27,701 nt of DNA from an uncultured Bacteroides sp. GTDB lineage: Bacteria; Bacteroidota; Bacteroidia; Bacteroidales; Bacteroidaceae. The notes below the pieces were generated by a model. It was not told the origin of the DNA. It ran no database searches and saw nothing but the letters and a program-made list of their open reading frames with translations. Shown here one piece after another: positions 15,541-24,109 of this stretch (positions are counted from its first letter, which is position 1; each line of letters starts with the position of its first letter). The stretch spans positions 1-27,701 of the forward strand of contig NZ_CAUCSQ010000054.1 of the NCBI RefSeq assembly GCF_958445495.1, given 5' to 3'. The translations under genes were made by a program, and so were the position numbers.

Positions 15541-15584
15541 AGCAGCCCGGATAAGAAATGGATTTCCTGTAGAGGCTGCTTTTA
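15541..15584 (-). terminator. Terminator of the arg operon
   Basis: agcagcc (15541-15547) pairs with ggctgct (15574-15580), and the interior can also pair (gaaat/atttc). On the minus strand the stem is followed by tttttgtttttt, a good T tract. The + strand also has four T's, but no + gene ends here. Confidence 0.75.
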
Positions 15585-15614
15585 TTATTGGCTGTTTATT
15601 AATCAAATGAGCGG

Positions 15615-16736
15615 TTAGAGTACTTTTCTAAACCGTACAAGAAACTCGTTCGCTTCCTCCATGCTGAGACAGAGAGGCGGCAATAAGCGGAGTACGTTCG
15701 TTCCGCTTGCTCCGGTAAATACATGCTCGTCATGGATAAGGCGGCTGCGCAACTCTTTAACCGGTTTCTCAAATTCAAGTCCGATCATCAGCCCTCGTCC
15801 GCGCACTTCTTTGATTTGAGGGAACTTTTTAAGCTCTTCCAACAGGAAACCGCCTACCAGGCCGGCGTTTTCCACCAGTTTATCCTGCTCGATTACGTCC
15901 ATGACGGCGAGAGCAGCCGAACATGCCAGATGGTTTCCGCCGAAAGTCGTTCCCAGTTGCCCGTGTACCGGTTTGAATATCGGGCTAATCAGTACGCCTG
16001 CCATTGGGAAACCGTTACCGATTCCTTTGGCTACGGTGATGATATCCGGTTTTATGCCGTTGTACTGGTGAGCGAAAAATTTGCCGCTGCGCCCGTATCC
16101 GCTCTGTATCTCGTCCAGAATCAGAATCGTGCCGGTTTCGCTGCAAGCCTTGCGGAGCGCCTGCATGAATTCGTCGGTCGGAATCTTGATGCCGCCTACC
16201 CCCTGAATGCCTTCAATGATAACGGCGCATACGTCTCCTTTGGACAGCTCCTGTTCCATAGCCCCGATGTCATTCAAGGGAAGATAGCTCACATGCCTGT
16301 TATCATTGATTGGAGCGATGATAGACGGGTTGTCGGTCGCTTCCACCGCCAGGGAAGTACGTCCGTGGAAAGCCTTGTTGAAAGACACCACTCTGGTGCG
16401 CCCGTTATGGAAAGACGCAAGTTTCAAAGCATTCTCATTCGCTTCGGCCCCGCTGTTGATAAGGAAAAGGCTATAATCTTCATAACCGGAAATCCTTCCC
16501 AGCCGTTCGGCCACCTGCTGCTGGAGTTTGTTGATAACGGAGTTCGAATAAAAGCCGAGGCTGGCAACCTGTTTGCCGACCATTTCCACATAGTGCGGAT
16601 GGGCGTGTCCGATGGAAATGACGGCATGGCCTCCGTAGAGGTCCAGATATTCCGTGCCGTTCTCGTCCCAGACATGACAGCCTTTCCCTTTTACTATGTT
16701 GATGTCGTATAATGGATATACATCGAATAATTTCAT
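15615..16736 (-). CDS. argD: Acylornithine aminotransferase (acetyl- or succinylornithine)
   Basis: A 373-residue PLP enzyme of the class III aminotransferases. It converts N-acylglutamate semialdehyde to N-acylornithine using glutamate. Visible landmarks: GAEANENALKLA (96-107), the FHGRT motif (123-127), ILDEIQSGYGRSG with D208 binding the PLP ring, and the Schiff-base lysine K237 in TVAKGIGNGFPM. It lies 13 bp after argC. In Bacteroides the arginine pathway uses N-succinyl intermediates (shown for the B. fragilis carbamoyltransferase), so the true substrate is probably N-succinylornithine; this is inference. The length is slightly short for the family, with no missing key residue. The operon terminator follows. 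Confidence 0.92.
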   Translation of the reverse strand: MKLFDVYPLYDINIVKGKGCHVWDENGTEYLDLYGGHAVISIGHAHPHYVEMVGKQVASLGFYSNSVINKLQQQVAERLGRISGYEDYSLFLINSGAEANENALKLASFHNGRTRVVSFNKAFHGRTSLAVEATDNPSIIAPINDNRHVSYLPLNDIGAMEQELSKGDVCAVIIEGIQGVGGIKIPTDEFMQALRKACSETGTILILDEIQSGYGRSGKFFAHQYNGIKPDIITVAKGIGNGFPMAGVLISPIFKPVHGQLGTTFGGNHLACSAALAVMDVIEQDKLVENAGLVGGFLLEELKKFPQIKEVRGRGLMIGLEFEKPVKELRSRLIHDEHVFTGASGTNVLRLLPPLCLSMEEANEFLVRFRKVL

Positions 16737-16749
16737 AATTCTTCTGATT

Positions 16750-17718
16750 TTAAAAAGCTGAAGGTTTCAGGCACAGTCCTACGGTCTCTTCCAGGTTGAA
16801 CATCAGGTTCATATTATGGACAGCCTGTCCGCTGGCGCCTTTCAGCAAGTTGTCGATACAAGAGATAATCAATAACTTATCCCCGTGTTTCTCCAGGTGT
16901 ATCAGACATTTGTTCGTGTTGACAACCTGTTTAAGGTCTATATTTTTATCTACGATATGCACGAATGAGTCTTTGGCGTAATATTCTTCATACATGCGGA
17001 CGATTTCTTCGATAGCTACTTTGGTCTTTACCACCAGAGTGGCGAAAATGCCGCGCGGGAAGTCGCCACGGTATGGAATGAAATCTATGTCAGAGTCGAA
17101 ACTGTTCTGCAACTGTTTCAGAGACTGCTTGATTTCCGGAATATGCTGATGCTCGAACGCCTTGTACACGCTGATATTGTTGTTTCTCCAACTGAAATGG
17201 CCGGTAGCGCTCGGTTTCACGCCGGCGCCCGTACTGCCGGTGATGGCATTTACCGTAATGTCGTCCGTCAGCATCAGGTTCTTTGCCAGCGGGAGCAGCC
17301 CCAGTTGGATACAAGTCGCAAAACAGCCGGGGTTGGCTACATGTTTGGCAGTGCACGTAGCCCGGCGGTTCAGTTCCGGCAATCCGTAAATAAAGTCATG
17401 CTCATCGCTCTTGATGCGGTAATCCATAGAAAGGTCAATGATTTTCAAGTCTTCCGGCAGATGATGGCTTTCCATGAATTTCTTCGTATCCCCGTGGGCC
17501 GTACAGAAAAAGAGCACGTCTATTTCATTCAAGGGCAACTGGTCGGTAAACCTTAAATCCGTCTCCCCGTACAGTCCCTCATGCACGTCGGTAATTTTGT
17601 TTCCGGCATTACTGCTGCTGTTTACAAATACGATTTCAGTATCCGGATGGTTAAGCAGCAGGCGGATTAATTCGCCTGCCGTATATCCTGCGCCGCCAAT
17701 GATTCCTACCTTAATCAT
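16750..17718 (-). CDS. argC: N-acyl-gamma-glutamyl-phosphate reductase
   Basis: A 322-residue NADPH-dependent enzyme that reduces N-acylglutamyl phosphate to the semialdehyde in arginine synthesis. The Rossmann motif GIIGGAGYTAGELIRLL is at residues 5-21. The catalytic cysteine is C132 in HVANPGCFATC. Conserved substrate-binding segments follow (GSTGAGVKPS, then a HQHIPEI motif at about 200). The ATG overlaps the argG stop by 4 bp (17715-17718), so the two are translationally coupled. As with argD, the natural acyl group in Bacteroides is probably succinyl. Confidence 0.94.
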   Translation of the reverse strand: MIKVGIIGGAGYTAGELIRLLLNHPDTEIVFVNSSSNAGNKITDVHEGLYGETDLRFTDQLPLNEIDVLFFCTAHGDTKKFMESHHLPEDLKIIDLSMDYRIKSDEHDFIYGLPELNRRATCTAKHVANPGCFATCIQLGLLPLAKNLMLTDDITVNAITGSTGAGVKPSATGHFSWRNNNISVYKAFEHQHIPEIKQSLKQLQNSFDSDIDFIPYRGDFPRGIFATLVVKTKVAIEEIVRMYEEYYAKDSFVHIVDKNIDLKQVVNTNKCLIHLEKHGDKLLIISCIDNLLKGASGQAVHNMNLMFNLEETVGLCLKPSAF

Positions 17719-18923
17719 ATTTCTTCATCTTTGTGGTTATTGTAGTAAACACGTAACGGGGTAGAAGTCACCTTGATGAAACCTTTGGCATCTTCGGCGG
17801 TCCAGCCCTTCTGCATCTCACCGTATTCGCCGAATTTCGTTTTCACGAGATCGTCCTTCGATTCCACCCCGACCGTCGAGAAAGAAAGCGGGCGGAGTTC
17901 GAGGATAGCCGTACCGTTCACGTTACGCTGGCTCTCTTGCAGCATCGCTTCGATGTCGCGCATAACCGGTTCGAGATATTGGCTTTCGTGAAGGAACATG
18001 CCATACCAGTTGGCTACCTGGTCTTTCCAGTACTGCTGCCATTTGCTCAACGTATATTTCTCGAGGAAACGGTGAGCACCGATAATCAGCATGGGAGCGG
18101 CGGCTTCGAATCCTACCCGTCCTTTGATTCCGATAATCGTATCTCCCACATGCATGTCGCGGCCTATGCCGTAGGCAGCGCCGATTTCCTCCACTTTTTG
18201 AATCGCTTTAATCGGGTCGTCGAATTTCTCGTCATTGACAGCCTTCAATTCCCCCTTCTCGAAAGTCAGACGGAGCTGTTCGCTGCCCTCTTTCCTGACA
18301 TGTTTCAGATAAGCGCTTTCCGGCAATCCCTGTGCGGAATCCAGAATTTCGCCGCCACAGATGGAAGTACCCCATATACCTACGTTATAAGAATATTTCA
18401 GTTTGGTGAAATCTGCGCTGAAACCGTGTTTGTTCAGATAGTCGATTTCCTCCTGGCGGCTTAGCGCCATGTCACGGGTCAGGGTGATGATTTCCACGTT
18501 CGGAGCCAAAACCAGGAAAGTCATGTCGAAGCGAATCTGGTCGTTGCCGGCTCCGGTAGAACCGTGGGCGATGGCGTCCGCGCCCACTTCGTTTGCATAA
18601 CGCGCGATAGCCAATGCCTGAAAGATACGTTCCGAACTGACGGAAATAGGATAAGTCCCGTTACGCAGCACATTTCCGAACACCATATATTTCAGGCTTT
18701 TCTCATAATACTCCTGGGTAACGTCCAGTGTCACATACTTCACCGCCCCCAGTTTGTAGGCGTTTTCCTCATTCGTTTTCAGTTGTTCTTCGCTGAAACC
18801 GCCCGTATTGGCGCAAGCTGCATATACTTCATAACCCTTTTCCTTGGCGAGGTACATGACGGTGAACGATGTGTCCAGGCCGCCGCTGAATGCCACCACT
18901 ACTTTTTTCTTTTTTTCTTCCAT
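17715..18923 (-). CDS. argG: Argininosuccinate synthase
   Basis: A 402-residue enzyme that joins citrulline and aspartate with ATP to make argininosuccinate. The ATP-pyrophosphatase loop SGGLDTS is at 14-20 (VVVAFSGGLDTSFTVMYLA). Family signatures follow: AHGSTGAGNDQIRFDM, and the aspartate/citrulline region NVGIWGTSICGG. It is 13 bp after the acetyltransferase gene and overlaps argC by 4 bp. The length is normal and nothing is missing. Confidence 0.95.
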   Translation of the reverse strand: MEEKKKKVVVAFSGGLDTSFTVMYLAKEKGYEVYAACANTGGFSEEQLKTNEENAYKLGAVKYVTLDVTQEYYEKSLKYMVFGNVLRNGTYPISVSSERIFQALAIARYANEVGADAIAHGSTGAGNDQIRFDMTFLVLAPNVEIITLTRDMALSRQEEIDYLNKHGFSADFTKLKYSYNVGIWGTSICGGEILDSAQGLPESAYLKHVRKEGSEQLRLTFEKGELKAVNDEKFDDPIKAIQKVEEIGAAYGIGRDMHVGDTIIGIKGRVGFEAAAPMLIIGAHRFLEKYTLSKWQQYWKDQVANWYGMFLHESQYLEPVMRDIEAMLQESQRNVNGTAILELRPLSFSTVGVESKDDLVKTKFGEYGEMQKGWTAEDAKGFIKVTSTPLRVYYNNHKDEEI

Positions 18924-18936
18924 AGTGCTGTATTTT

Positions 18937-19515
18937 TTAGATAATATTTCTTTCTTGTTCTTTTTTCATGTTCCGCGGGTCCTGCGGGTCATACAACATG
19001 GCCGTGCAGATGCAGAATTTACGGTTCTTGGCTACCAGGATATCATGGTTGATGCATCCCTCACATCCTTTCCAGAAAGCCTCGTCGTCTGTCAGCTCAT
19101 TGAAAGTGACGGGAACATAACCGAGTTCGGTATTCATTTTCATCACGGCCGCCCCGGAAGTCAGGCTGAATATTTTAGCTTTCGGCCACCGGAGGCGTGC
19201 CAGCGTGAAAGATGCCTGTTTAATGCGTTTTGCCAGTCCTAATCCCCGGAAGTCGGGGTGCACAATCAGTCCGGAGGTGGCTACATACTGTTTGTTTCCC
19301 CAGGATTCGATATAAGTAAATCCGGCGAATGTATCACCGCAGAGCGCAATAATGGCTTTGCCTTCCTTCATCTTTGTCGCTACGTATTCGTGTGTCCGTT
19401 CTGCAATTCCGGTCCCGCGTACGGCGGCAGCCTTTCTGATTGTATCCAAAATAGTGTCAACATATACCTCATGCGAGGCGTCGGCTACCATAACATCTAT
19501 TTGTTGAGTATCCAT
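18937..19515 (-). CDS. GNAT acyltransferase, candidate N-acyl(succinyl)glutamate synthase
   Basis: A 192-residue GNAT-fold enzyme. The acyl-CoA binding motif A is VHPDFRGLGLAKRI (85-98, R90-G-L-G-L-A). The preceding strand is KQYVATSGLIV, and a later motif is MKMNTELGYVPV. It sits between argR and argG in the arginine operon, where no classical argA or argJ is present, so it is the obvious candidate for the first step, acylation of glutamate. From memory, genetic work on the B. thetaiotaomicron counterpart supports such a role, with succinyl-CoA as likely donor. An unusual C-terminal extension carries four cysteines (C151, C154, C168, C170) in CxxC and CxC pairs, which could bind a metal. The start at 19515 is 24 bp from the argR stop. 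Confidence 0.82.
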   Translation of the reverse strand: MDTQQIDVMVADASHEVYVDTILDTIRKAAAVRGTGIAERTHEYVATKMKEGKAIIALCGDTFAGFTYIESWGNKQYVATSGLIVHPDFRGLGLAKRIKQASFTLARLRWPKAKIFSLTSGAAVMKMNTELGYVPVTFNELTDDEAFWKGCEGCINHDILVAKNRKFCICTAMLYDPQDPRNMKKEQERNII

Positions 19516-19539
19516 TTCTTTATATATAAATATGTACAG

Positions 19540-20013
19540 TTATTCAATGTTCGGAATGATGAGCGATAAAAGCTGGCGTATCTTGCCTGCCGGAACCCCT
19601 TCGCGTAAAACCAGCATAATCGTGTCGTCCCCGGCAATGGTCCCCAATATCTCGCCGAACTCATTGTTGTCAATGTCATAAGCCATGCTGCTGGCATATC
19701 CCGGACGGGTACGGATGACAGCGATGTTGCCGGAAAACTGCAGCGAGATGAACCCGTTGCTCCGTAACATCTCTCCTGCACTTTGGTCGGTAGAACGTTT
19801 GTACATGATATTGTTCGGCAGCACATATACGTATTTTCCGTTCATACTGGCGGCTTTGGCTACTTTCAGTTGTTTTAAGTCGCGGGAGAGGGTGGCCTGT
19901 GTCAGTTCGAAGCCTTCGCGGTTCAGCTCTTGCAGCAGTTCTTCCTGCGAACCGACCTCCTTGCTCGAGATAATCATTTTGATGGCGTCTAACCGATTTG
20001 CTTTCTTCTTCAT
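19540..20013 (-). CDS. argR: Arginine repressor
   Basis: A 157-residue hexameric repressor that uses arginine as co-repressor. The N-terminal winged helix is clear (residues 1-70: RLDAIKMIISSKEVGSQEEL, and TQATLSRDLKQLKVAKAASM, the recognition helix). The C-terminal oligomerisation and arginine-binding domain ends in GEILGTIAGDDTIMLVLREG, with the conserved GTIAGDDT motif. It is the first gene of the argR-GNAT-argG-argC-argD operon. Its promoter overlaps a run of ArgR-box-like repeats (20044-20110), which predicts autoregulation and control of the whole operon. Confidence 0.95.
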   Translation of the reverse strand: MKKKANRLDAIKMIISSKEVGSQEELLQELNREGFELTQATLSRDLKQLKVAKAASMNGKYVYVLPNNIMYKRSTDQSAGEMLRSNGFISLQFSGNIAVIRTRPGYASSMAYDIDNNEFGEILGTIAGDDTIMLVLREGVPAGKIRQLLSLIIPNIE

Positions 20014-20037
20014 TGTATAATTATTCTAAGAATGGCG

Positions 20038-20045
20038 CAAAAGTA
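20038..20045 (-). promoter_or_regulatory. -7 promoter element of the argR operon
   Basis: The minus strand reads TACTTTTG, a full match to TAnnTTTG, 24 bp before the argR ATG. A good -33 TTTG is not visible at 19-20 bp; the repeats that look like ArgR boxes occupy that region. Confidence 0.6.
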
Positions 20046-20110
20046 TGCAATATTTTGGAGAAGATATGCATAAAACCGAAGATTTTTTGCATAAAAGTGA
20101 AAAATATGCT
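20044..20110. promoter_or_regulatory. Array of ArgR-box-like repeats
   Basis: Four TGC-centred repeats (tatgcaa, tatgcataaaa, tttgcataaaa, tatgct) with TGC at 20046, 20067, 20088 and 20107, so spaced 21, 21 and 19 bp. In E. coli, ArgR hexamers bind pairs of 18-bp boxes separated by 3 bp, which is the same 21-bp period. The array starts at the argR -7 box and extends towards the rha side. The site assignment is inferred from position and spacing. Confidence 0.6.
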
Positions 20111-20198
20111 AAATGGGAAAAGACGGGCCCGCCGGATAAGTGTCAAAATGCATACCCTTTCAATCAAAAAGCATAAGGAACGCGAGGACGGAATCGCC

Positions 20199-20206
20199 TA
20201 TCTTTG
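20199..20206 (+). promoter_or_regulatory. Candidate -7 element of the rha operon
   Basis: TATCTTTG matches TAnnTTTG, 44 bp before the rhaK ATG. No TTTG is found at the usual -33 distance, which fits a promoter that depends on the activator RhaR. Confidence 0.55.
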
Positions 20207-20250
20207 CGATGCAGGTAAACGGATACCCTGAATATATTAGACAAAATACC

Positions 20251-21708
20251 ATGAAACAAAACTTTTTTGCAGTCGACCTGGGCGCAACGAGCGGTCGTAC
20301 CATCTTGGGAACTTTCATTGAAGGCGGATTGAATCTGGAAGAGATTAACCGTTTTCCCAACCACCTGATTGAAGTCGGCGGACATTTCTATTGGGATATT
20401 TATGCACTATACCGCCATATCATCGACGGATTGAAACAGGTGGCGCGTCGCGGCGAACCCGTCACCTCCATCGGCATCGATACCTGGGGAGTAGATTTCG
20501 TTTGTATCGGGAAAGACGGGAGTTTGCTCCGTCAGCCCTATGCATACCGTGACCCGCATACGGCGGGAGCGCCGGAAGCCTTCTTCTCCCGCATTTCCCG
20601 CAGTGAGGTATATGGCAAGACAGGCATTCAGATAATGAATTTCAATTCGCTTTTCCAACTGGATACTTTGCGCCGTAATCATGACAGTGCGCTGGCGGCG
20701 GCAGATAAGATTCTGTTTATGCCGGATGCGTTGAGTTATATGCTGACGGGGGAGATGGTAACGGAATATACGATTGCTTCCACGGCCCAACTGGTGAATG
20801 CGCAGACACGTCGCCTGGAGCCGGAATTGCTGGAAGCGGTCGGGTTGAGTGAAAAGAACTTCGGGCGTTTCGTATTCCCCGGAAAGAAAGTAGGAGTATT
20901 GACGGAAGAAGTGCAGAAGATAACCGGGCTGGGAGCCATACCCGTGATAGCCGTGGCAGGACATGATACCGGCTCGGCGGTTGCCGCCGTTCCGGCGCTG
21001 GACCGCAATTTCGCTTATCTGAGCAGCGGAACCTGGTCGCTGATGGGAGTCGAGACAGATGCGCCGGTGATTAATGCCGAAACGGAAGCGTTGAACTTTA
21101 CCAATGAAGGAGGAGTGGAAGGAACCGTCCGCCTGTTGAAAAATATCTGCGGAATGTGGCTGCTGGAGCGTTGCCGCCTGAATTGGGGAGATACGGGCTA
21201 TCCGGAATTAATCAGTGAGGCGGAGGCTTGTGAACCGTTCCGCAGTCTGATTAATCCGGATGACGATTGTTTCGCCAATCCTGCGGATATGGAAAAAGCT
21301 ATTGCCGGATATTGCCGGGCTACCGGACAGCCGGTTCCGGACAGCCGGGGCCAGGTAGTACGCTGCATCTTTGAAAGCCTGGCTTTGCGTTATCGCCAGG
21401 TATTGGAGAATTTAAAAGCCCTTTCCCCGCATCCGGTTGAAGTCTTACACGTGATAGGCGGCGGAAGCCGTAATGATTTGTTGAATCAGTTCACGGCCAA
21501 TGCCATCGGCCTCCCGGTAGTCGCAGGCCCGTCGGAAGCCACCGCTATCGGCAATGTGATGATTCAGGCAATGGCGGCTGGTGCGGCGACGGATGTTGCC
21601 GGAATGCGCCGGCTAATCAACCGCTCCATCCCGCTGAAAACCTATCAGCCGCAAGATACCGAGGCTTGGGATACGGCTTACATCCATTTCAGGAACAGTA
21701 TCCGGTAA
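20251..21708 (+). CDS. rhaK: Rhamnulokinase
   Basis: A 485-residue FGGY-family sugar kinase that phosphorylates L-rhamnulose to rhamnulose-1-phosphate. The N-terminal phosphate-binding loop is FFAVDLGATSGRTILGTF (5-22). The signature GIDTWGVDFVCI is at 75-86. The expected catalytic base is D239 in VAGHDTGSAVA. The C-terminal ATP-binding segment is VIGGGSRNDLLNQFTANAIG. I set the start at ATG 20251 (MKQNFFAVDLG); an upstream ATG at 20140 would add 37 residues without family similarity and overlap the promoter. It is the first gene of the operon, with rhaI 47 bp downstream. Confidence 0.94.
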   Translation: MKQNFFAVDLGATSGRTILGTFIEGGLNLEEINRFPNHLIEVGGHFYWDIYALYRHIIDGLKQVARRGEPVTSIGIDTWGVDFVCIGKDGSLLRQPYAYRDPHTAGAPEAFFSRISRSEVYGKTGIQIMNFNSLFQLDTLRRNHDSALAAADKILFMPDALSYMLTGEMVTEYTIASTAQLVNAQTRRLEPELLEAVGLSEKNFGRFVFPGKKVGVLTEEVQKITGLGAIPVIAVAGHDTGSAVAAVPALDRNFAYLSSGTWSLMGVETDAPVINAETEALNFTNEGGVEGTVRLLKNICGMWLLERCRLNWGDTGYPELISEAEACEPFRSLINPDDDCFANPADMEKAIAGYCRATGQPVPDSRGQVVRCIFESLALRYRQVLENLKALSPHPVEVLHVIGGGSRNDLLNQFTANAIGLPVVAGPSEATAIGNVMIQAMAAGAATDVAGMRRLINRSIPLKTYQPQDTEAWDTAYIHFRNSIR

Positions 21709-21755
21709 TTAAAAAAGCAACCGACAAGAACAACCATTTTAAATAATAGAATATC

Positions 21756-23012
21756 ATGAAAAAAGAAGAACTGATTCAGAAAGCGTATGAGATTGCCGTA
21801 GAACGTTATGCGGCGGTAGGCGTGGATACCGCGAAAGTATTGGAAACGATGCAGAATTTTCACCTGTCGCTCCATTGCTGGCAGGCCGACGACGTGGCAG
21901 GCTTTGAAGTGCAGGCCGGTTCGCTGACCGGAGGTATCCAGGCAACGGGCAATTATCCGGGCAAAGCCCGCAACATCGACGAGCTGCGTGCCGACATCTT
22001 GAAAGCCGCTTCTTATATTCCGGGTACGCATCGCCTGAACCTGCATGAAATATACGGTGATTTCCAAGGCAAAGTCGTAGACCGCGACCAGGTGGAACCC
22101 GAACATTTCAAGAGCTGGATAGAATGGGGAAAAGAACATAATATGAAACTGGATTTCAACTCCACCTCTTTCTCACACCCGAAATCCGGCGACCTGTCGC
22201 TTTCTAACCCGGATGAAGGCATCCGCCGGTTCTGGATTGAACATACGAAACGTTGCCGTGCGGTAGCCGAAGAAATGGGTAAGGCGCAAGGCGACCCGTG
22301 TATCATGAATCTTTGGGTACATGACGGAAGTAAGGATATCACGGTCAACCGCATGAAATACCGCGAACTGTTGAAAGACTCCCTGGACCAGATTTTCGCC
22401 GTCGAATATAAAAATATGAAAGACTGCATCGAGTCGAAAGTGTTCGGTATCGGTCTGGAAAGCTATACGGTAGGCTCCAATGACTTCTATATCGGCTATG
22501 GCGCTTCCCGCAACAAGATGATAACCCTGGATACCGGACATTTCCATCCGACGGAAAGCGTGGCGGACAAAGTCTCTTCACTCCTGCTTTATGTTCCCGA
22601 ACTGATGCTGCATGTCAGCCGTCCGGTCCGCTGGGATTCCGACCATGTGACTATTATGGACGACGCCACGATGGATTTGTTCCATGAAATCATCCGTTGC
22701 AACGCATTAGACCGCGTACACTACGGGCTCGACTACTTCGACGCTTCCATCAACCGCATCGGCGCTTATGTAATCGGAAGCCGCGCCGCACAGAAATGCA
22801 TGGTTCGCGCCCTGCTCGAACCGATTGCCCGGTTGCGCGAGTACGAGGCAAACGGACAGGGATTCCAGCGCCTGGCTCTGCTTGAAGAAGAAAAAGCCCT
22901 CCCCTGGAATGCGGTATGGGATATGTTCTGCTTGAAGAACAATGTGCCCGTGGGTGAAGATTTCATAGCGGAAATAGAGAAATACGAGGCCGAAGTAACT
23001 TCTAAACGGTAA
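21756..23012 (+). CDS. rhaI: L-rhamnose isomerase
   Basis: A 418-residue metal-dependent isomerase that converts L-rhamnose to L-rhamnulose, the first step of the pathway, in the cytoplasm. The length equals that of known RhaA/RhaI proteins. Recognisable segments are LSLHCWQADDVAGFE, the GGIQATGNYPGKARN loop (59-73), NLWVHDGSKD (185-194), and the metal-binding region IGLESYTVG (E235) and LDTGHFHPTE (D259, H262). The permease gene starts 3 bp after the stop, so both are coupled. Confidence 0.95.
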   Translation: MKKEELIQKAYEIAVERYAAVGVDTAKVLETMQNFHLSLHCWQADDVAGFEVQAGSLTGGIQATGNYPGKARNIDELRADILKAASYIPGTHRLNLHEIYGDFQGKVVDRDQVEPEHFKSWIEWGKEHNMKLDFNSTSFSHPKSGDLSLSNPDEGIRRFWIEHTKRCRAVAEEMGKAQGDPCIMNLWVHDGSKDITVNRMKYRELLKDSLDQIFAVEYKNMKDCIESKVFGIGLESYTVGSNDFYIGYGASRNKMITLDTGHFHPTESVADKVSSLLLYVPELMLHVSRPVRWDSDHVTIMDDATMDLFHEIIRCNALDRVHYGLDYFDASINRIGAYVIGSRAAQKCMVRALLEPIARLREYEANGQGFQRLALLEEEKALPWNAVWDMFCLKNNVPVGEDFIAEIEKYEAEVTSKR

Positions 23013-23015
23013 GTC

Positions 23016-24035
23016 ATGGATATTCTAATCGGCCTGTTAATCATAGCCGTCGGCAGTTTCTGCCAGTCGAGTTCCTACGTGCCTATAAATAAGGTAAAGG
23101 AATGGAGTTGGGAGAGCTTCTGGTTGGTACAGGGTGTATTTGCCTGGCTGGTGTTCCCGTTCCTGGGAGCGCTGCTGGGAATCCCCGAAGGCAGTTGCCT
23201 GTCCGACCTCTGGGGAGCCGGAGGTGCGGGGATGAGCATCTTCTATGGCATATTGTGGGGAGTGGGAGGCCTGACATTCGGGCTTTCCATGCGTTATTTG
23301 GGCGTTGCGCTGGGGCAGAGCATCTCGCTGGGCACTTGCGCCGGTTTCGGAACCCTTCTTCCCGCCCTTTTTGCCGGAACAGACTTATTTGAAGGCGACG
23401 GTCTGGTCTTGCTTCTGGGCGTCTGCATAACGTTGGCGGGGATTGCCGTCATTGGCTATGCCGGCAGTTTGCGTGCGCAGACTATGAGCGAAGAAGAAAA
23501 ACGCGCCGCGGTAAAAGACTTTGCCTTGACAAAAGGATTGCTGGTTGCCCTCCTGGCAGGAGTAATGAGCGCCTGCTTTGCTTTGGGGCTCGATGCCGGA
23601 ACCCCTATTAAAGAAGCGGCGCTGGCGGGAGGCGTGGAAGGCTTGTATGCCGGGCTTCCTGTCATCTTTCTGGTTACGTTGGGAGGATTTCTGACCAATG
23701 CGGCCTACTGCCTGCAACAGAATGTGGCAAATAAATCGACGGGCGACTATGCCAAAGGAAAAGTCTGGGGAAATAATCTGGTGTTTTGCGCATTGGCAGG
23801 CGTATTGTGGTACATGCAGTTTTTCGGACTGGAGATGGGAAAGAGCTTCCTTACCGGAAGCCCGGTATTGCTTGCCTTCTCATGGTGCATCCTGATGGCG
23901 TTGAATGTAACCTTCAGTAATGTTTGGGGAATTATCCTGAAAGAATGGAAGGGAGTGTCCCTGAAAACGATTACCGTGTTAATCTGCGGATTGGCGGTAT
24001 TGATTTTCTCGCTGGTGTTCCCGAATTTATTTTAA
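23016..24035 (+). CDS. rhaT: L-rhamnose/proton symporter (RhaT type)
   Basis: A 339-residue inner-membrane permease of the drug/metabolite transporter superfamily, with about ten hydrophobic segments. The N-terminus carries the RhaT-like SSSYVPINKVKEWSWESFWL (19-38). A conserved GLTFGLSMRYLGVALGQSIS lies at about 85-104. The cytoplasmic loop SEEEKRAAVKDFAL comes in mid-protein. The last helix ends at the C-terminus (LICGLAVLIFSLVFPNLF). It brings rhamnose into the cell for the isomerase encoded just upstream. The usual length for the family is about 340 residues. A structured 89-bp gap separates it from the aldolase. Confidence 0.92.
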   Translation: MDILIGLLIIAVGSFCQSSSYVPINKVKEWSWESFWLVQGVFAWLVFPFLGALLGIPEGSCLSDLWGAGGAGMSIFYGILWGVGGLTFGLSMRYLGVALGQSISLGTCAGFGTLLPALFAGTDLFEGDGLVLLLGVCITLAGIAVIGYAGSLRAQTMSEEEKRAAVKDFALTKGLLVALLAGVMSACFALGLDAGTPIKEAALAGGVEGLYAGLPVIFLVTLGGFLTNAAYCLQQNVANKSTGDYAKGKVWGNNLVFCALAGVLWYMQFFGLEMGKSFLTGSPVLLAFSWCILMALNVTFSNVWGIILKEWKGVSLKTITVLICGLAVLIFSLVFPNLF

Positions 24036-24043
24036 TACCAAAT

Positions 24044-24109
24044 CGCAGAAAGCTGCCGGAGATGCCGGGTTCGTCAGGACGGCCCTTCCGGGTTTCCGTA
24101 CCTTCTGCG
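24044..24109 (+). promoter_or_regulatory. Long imperfect hairpin in the rhaT-rhaD gap
   Basis: Nested pairing: cgcagaa (24044-24050) with ttctgcg (24103-24109), ccgga (24056-24060) with tccgg (24087-24091), and gcc (24064-24066) with ggc (24081-24083). No T tract follows. It ends 15 bp before the aldolase ATG and may affect transcript stability or translation. Confidence 0.45.

Noticed and set aside
15723..16712. 329-codon + strand frame opposite argD
   Set aside because: It mirrors argD codon structure on the other strand. argD has all its PLP-enzyme motifs, so this frame is a shadow.
20140..20250. Upstream extension of rhaK from ATG 20140
   Set aside because: The extra 37 residues have no kinase similarity, overlap the likely promoter element TATCTTTG, and precede the true Rossmann-like start MKQNFFAVDLG.
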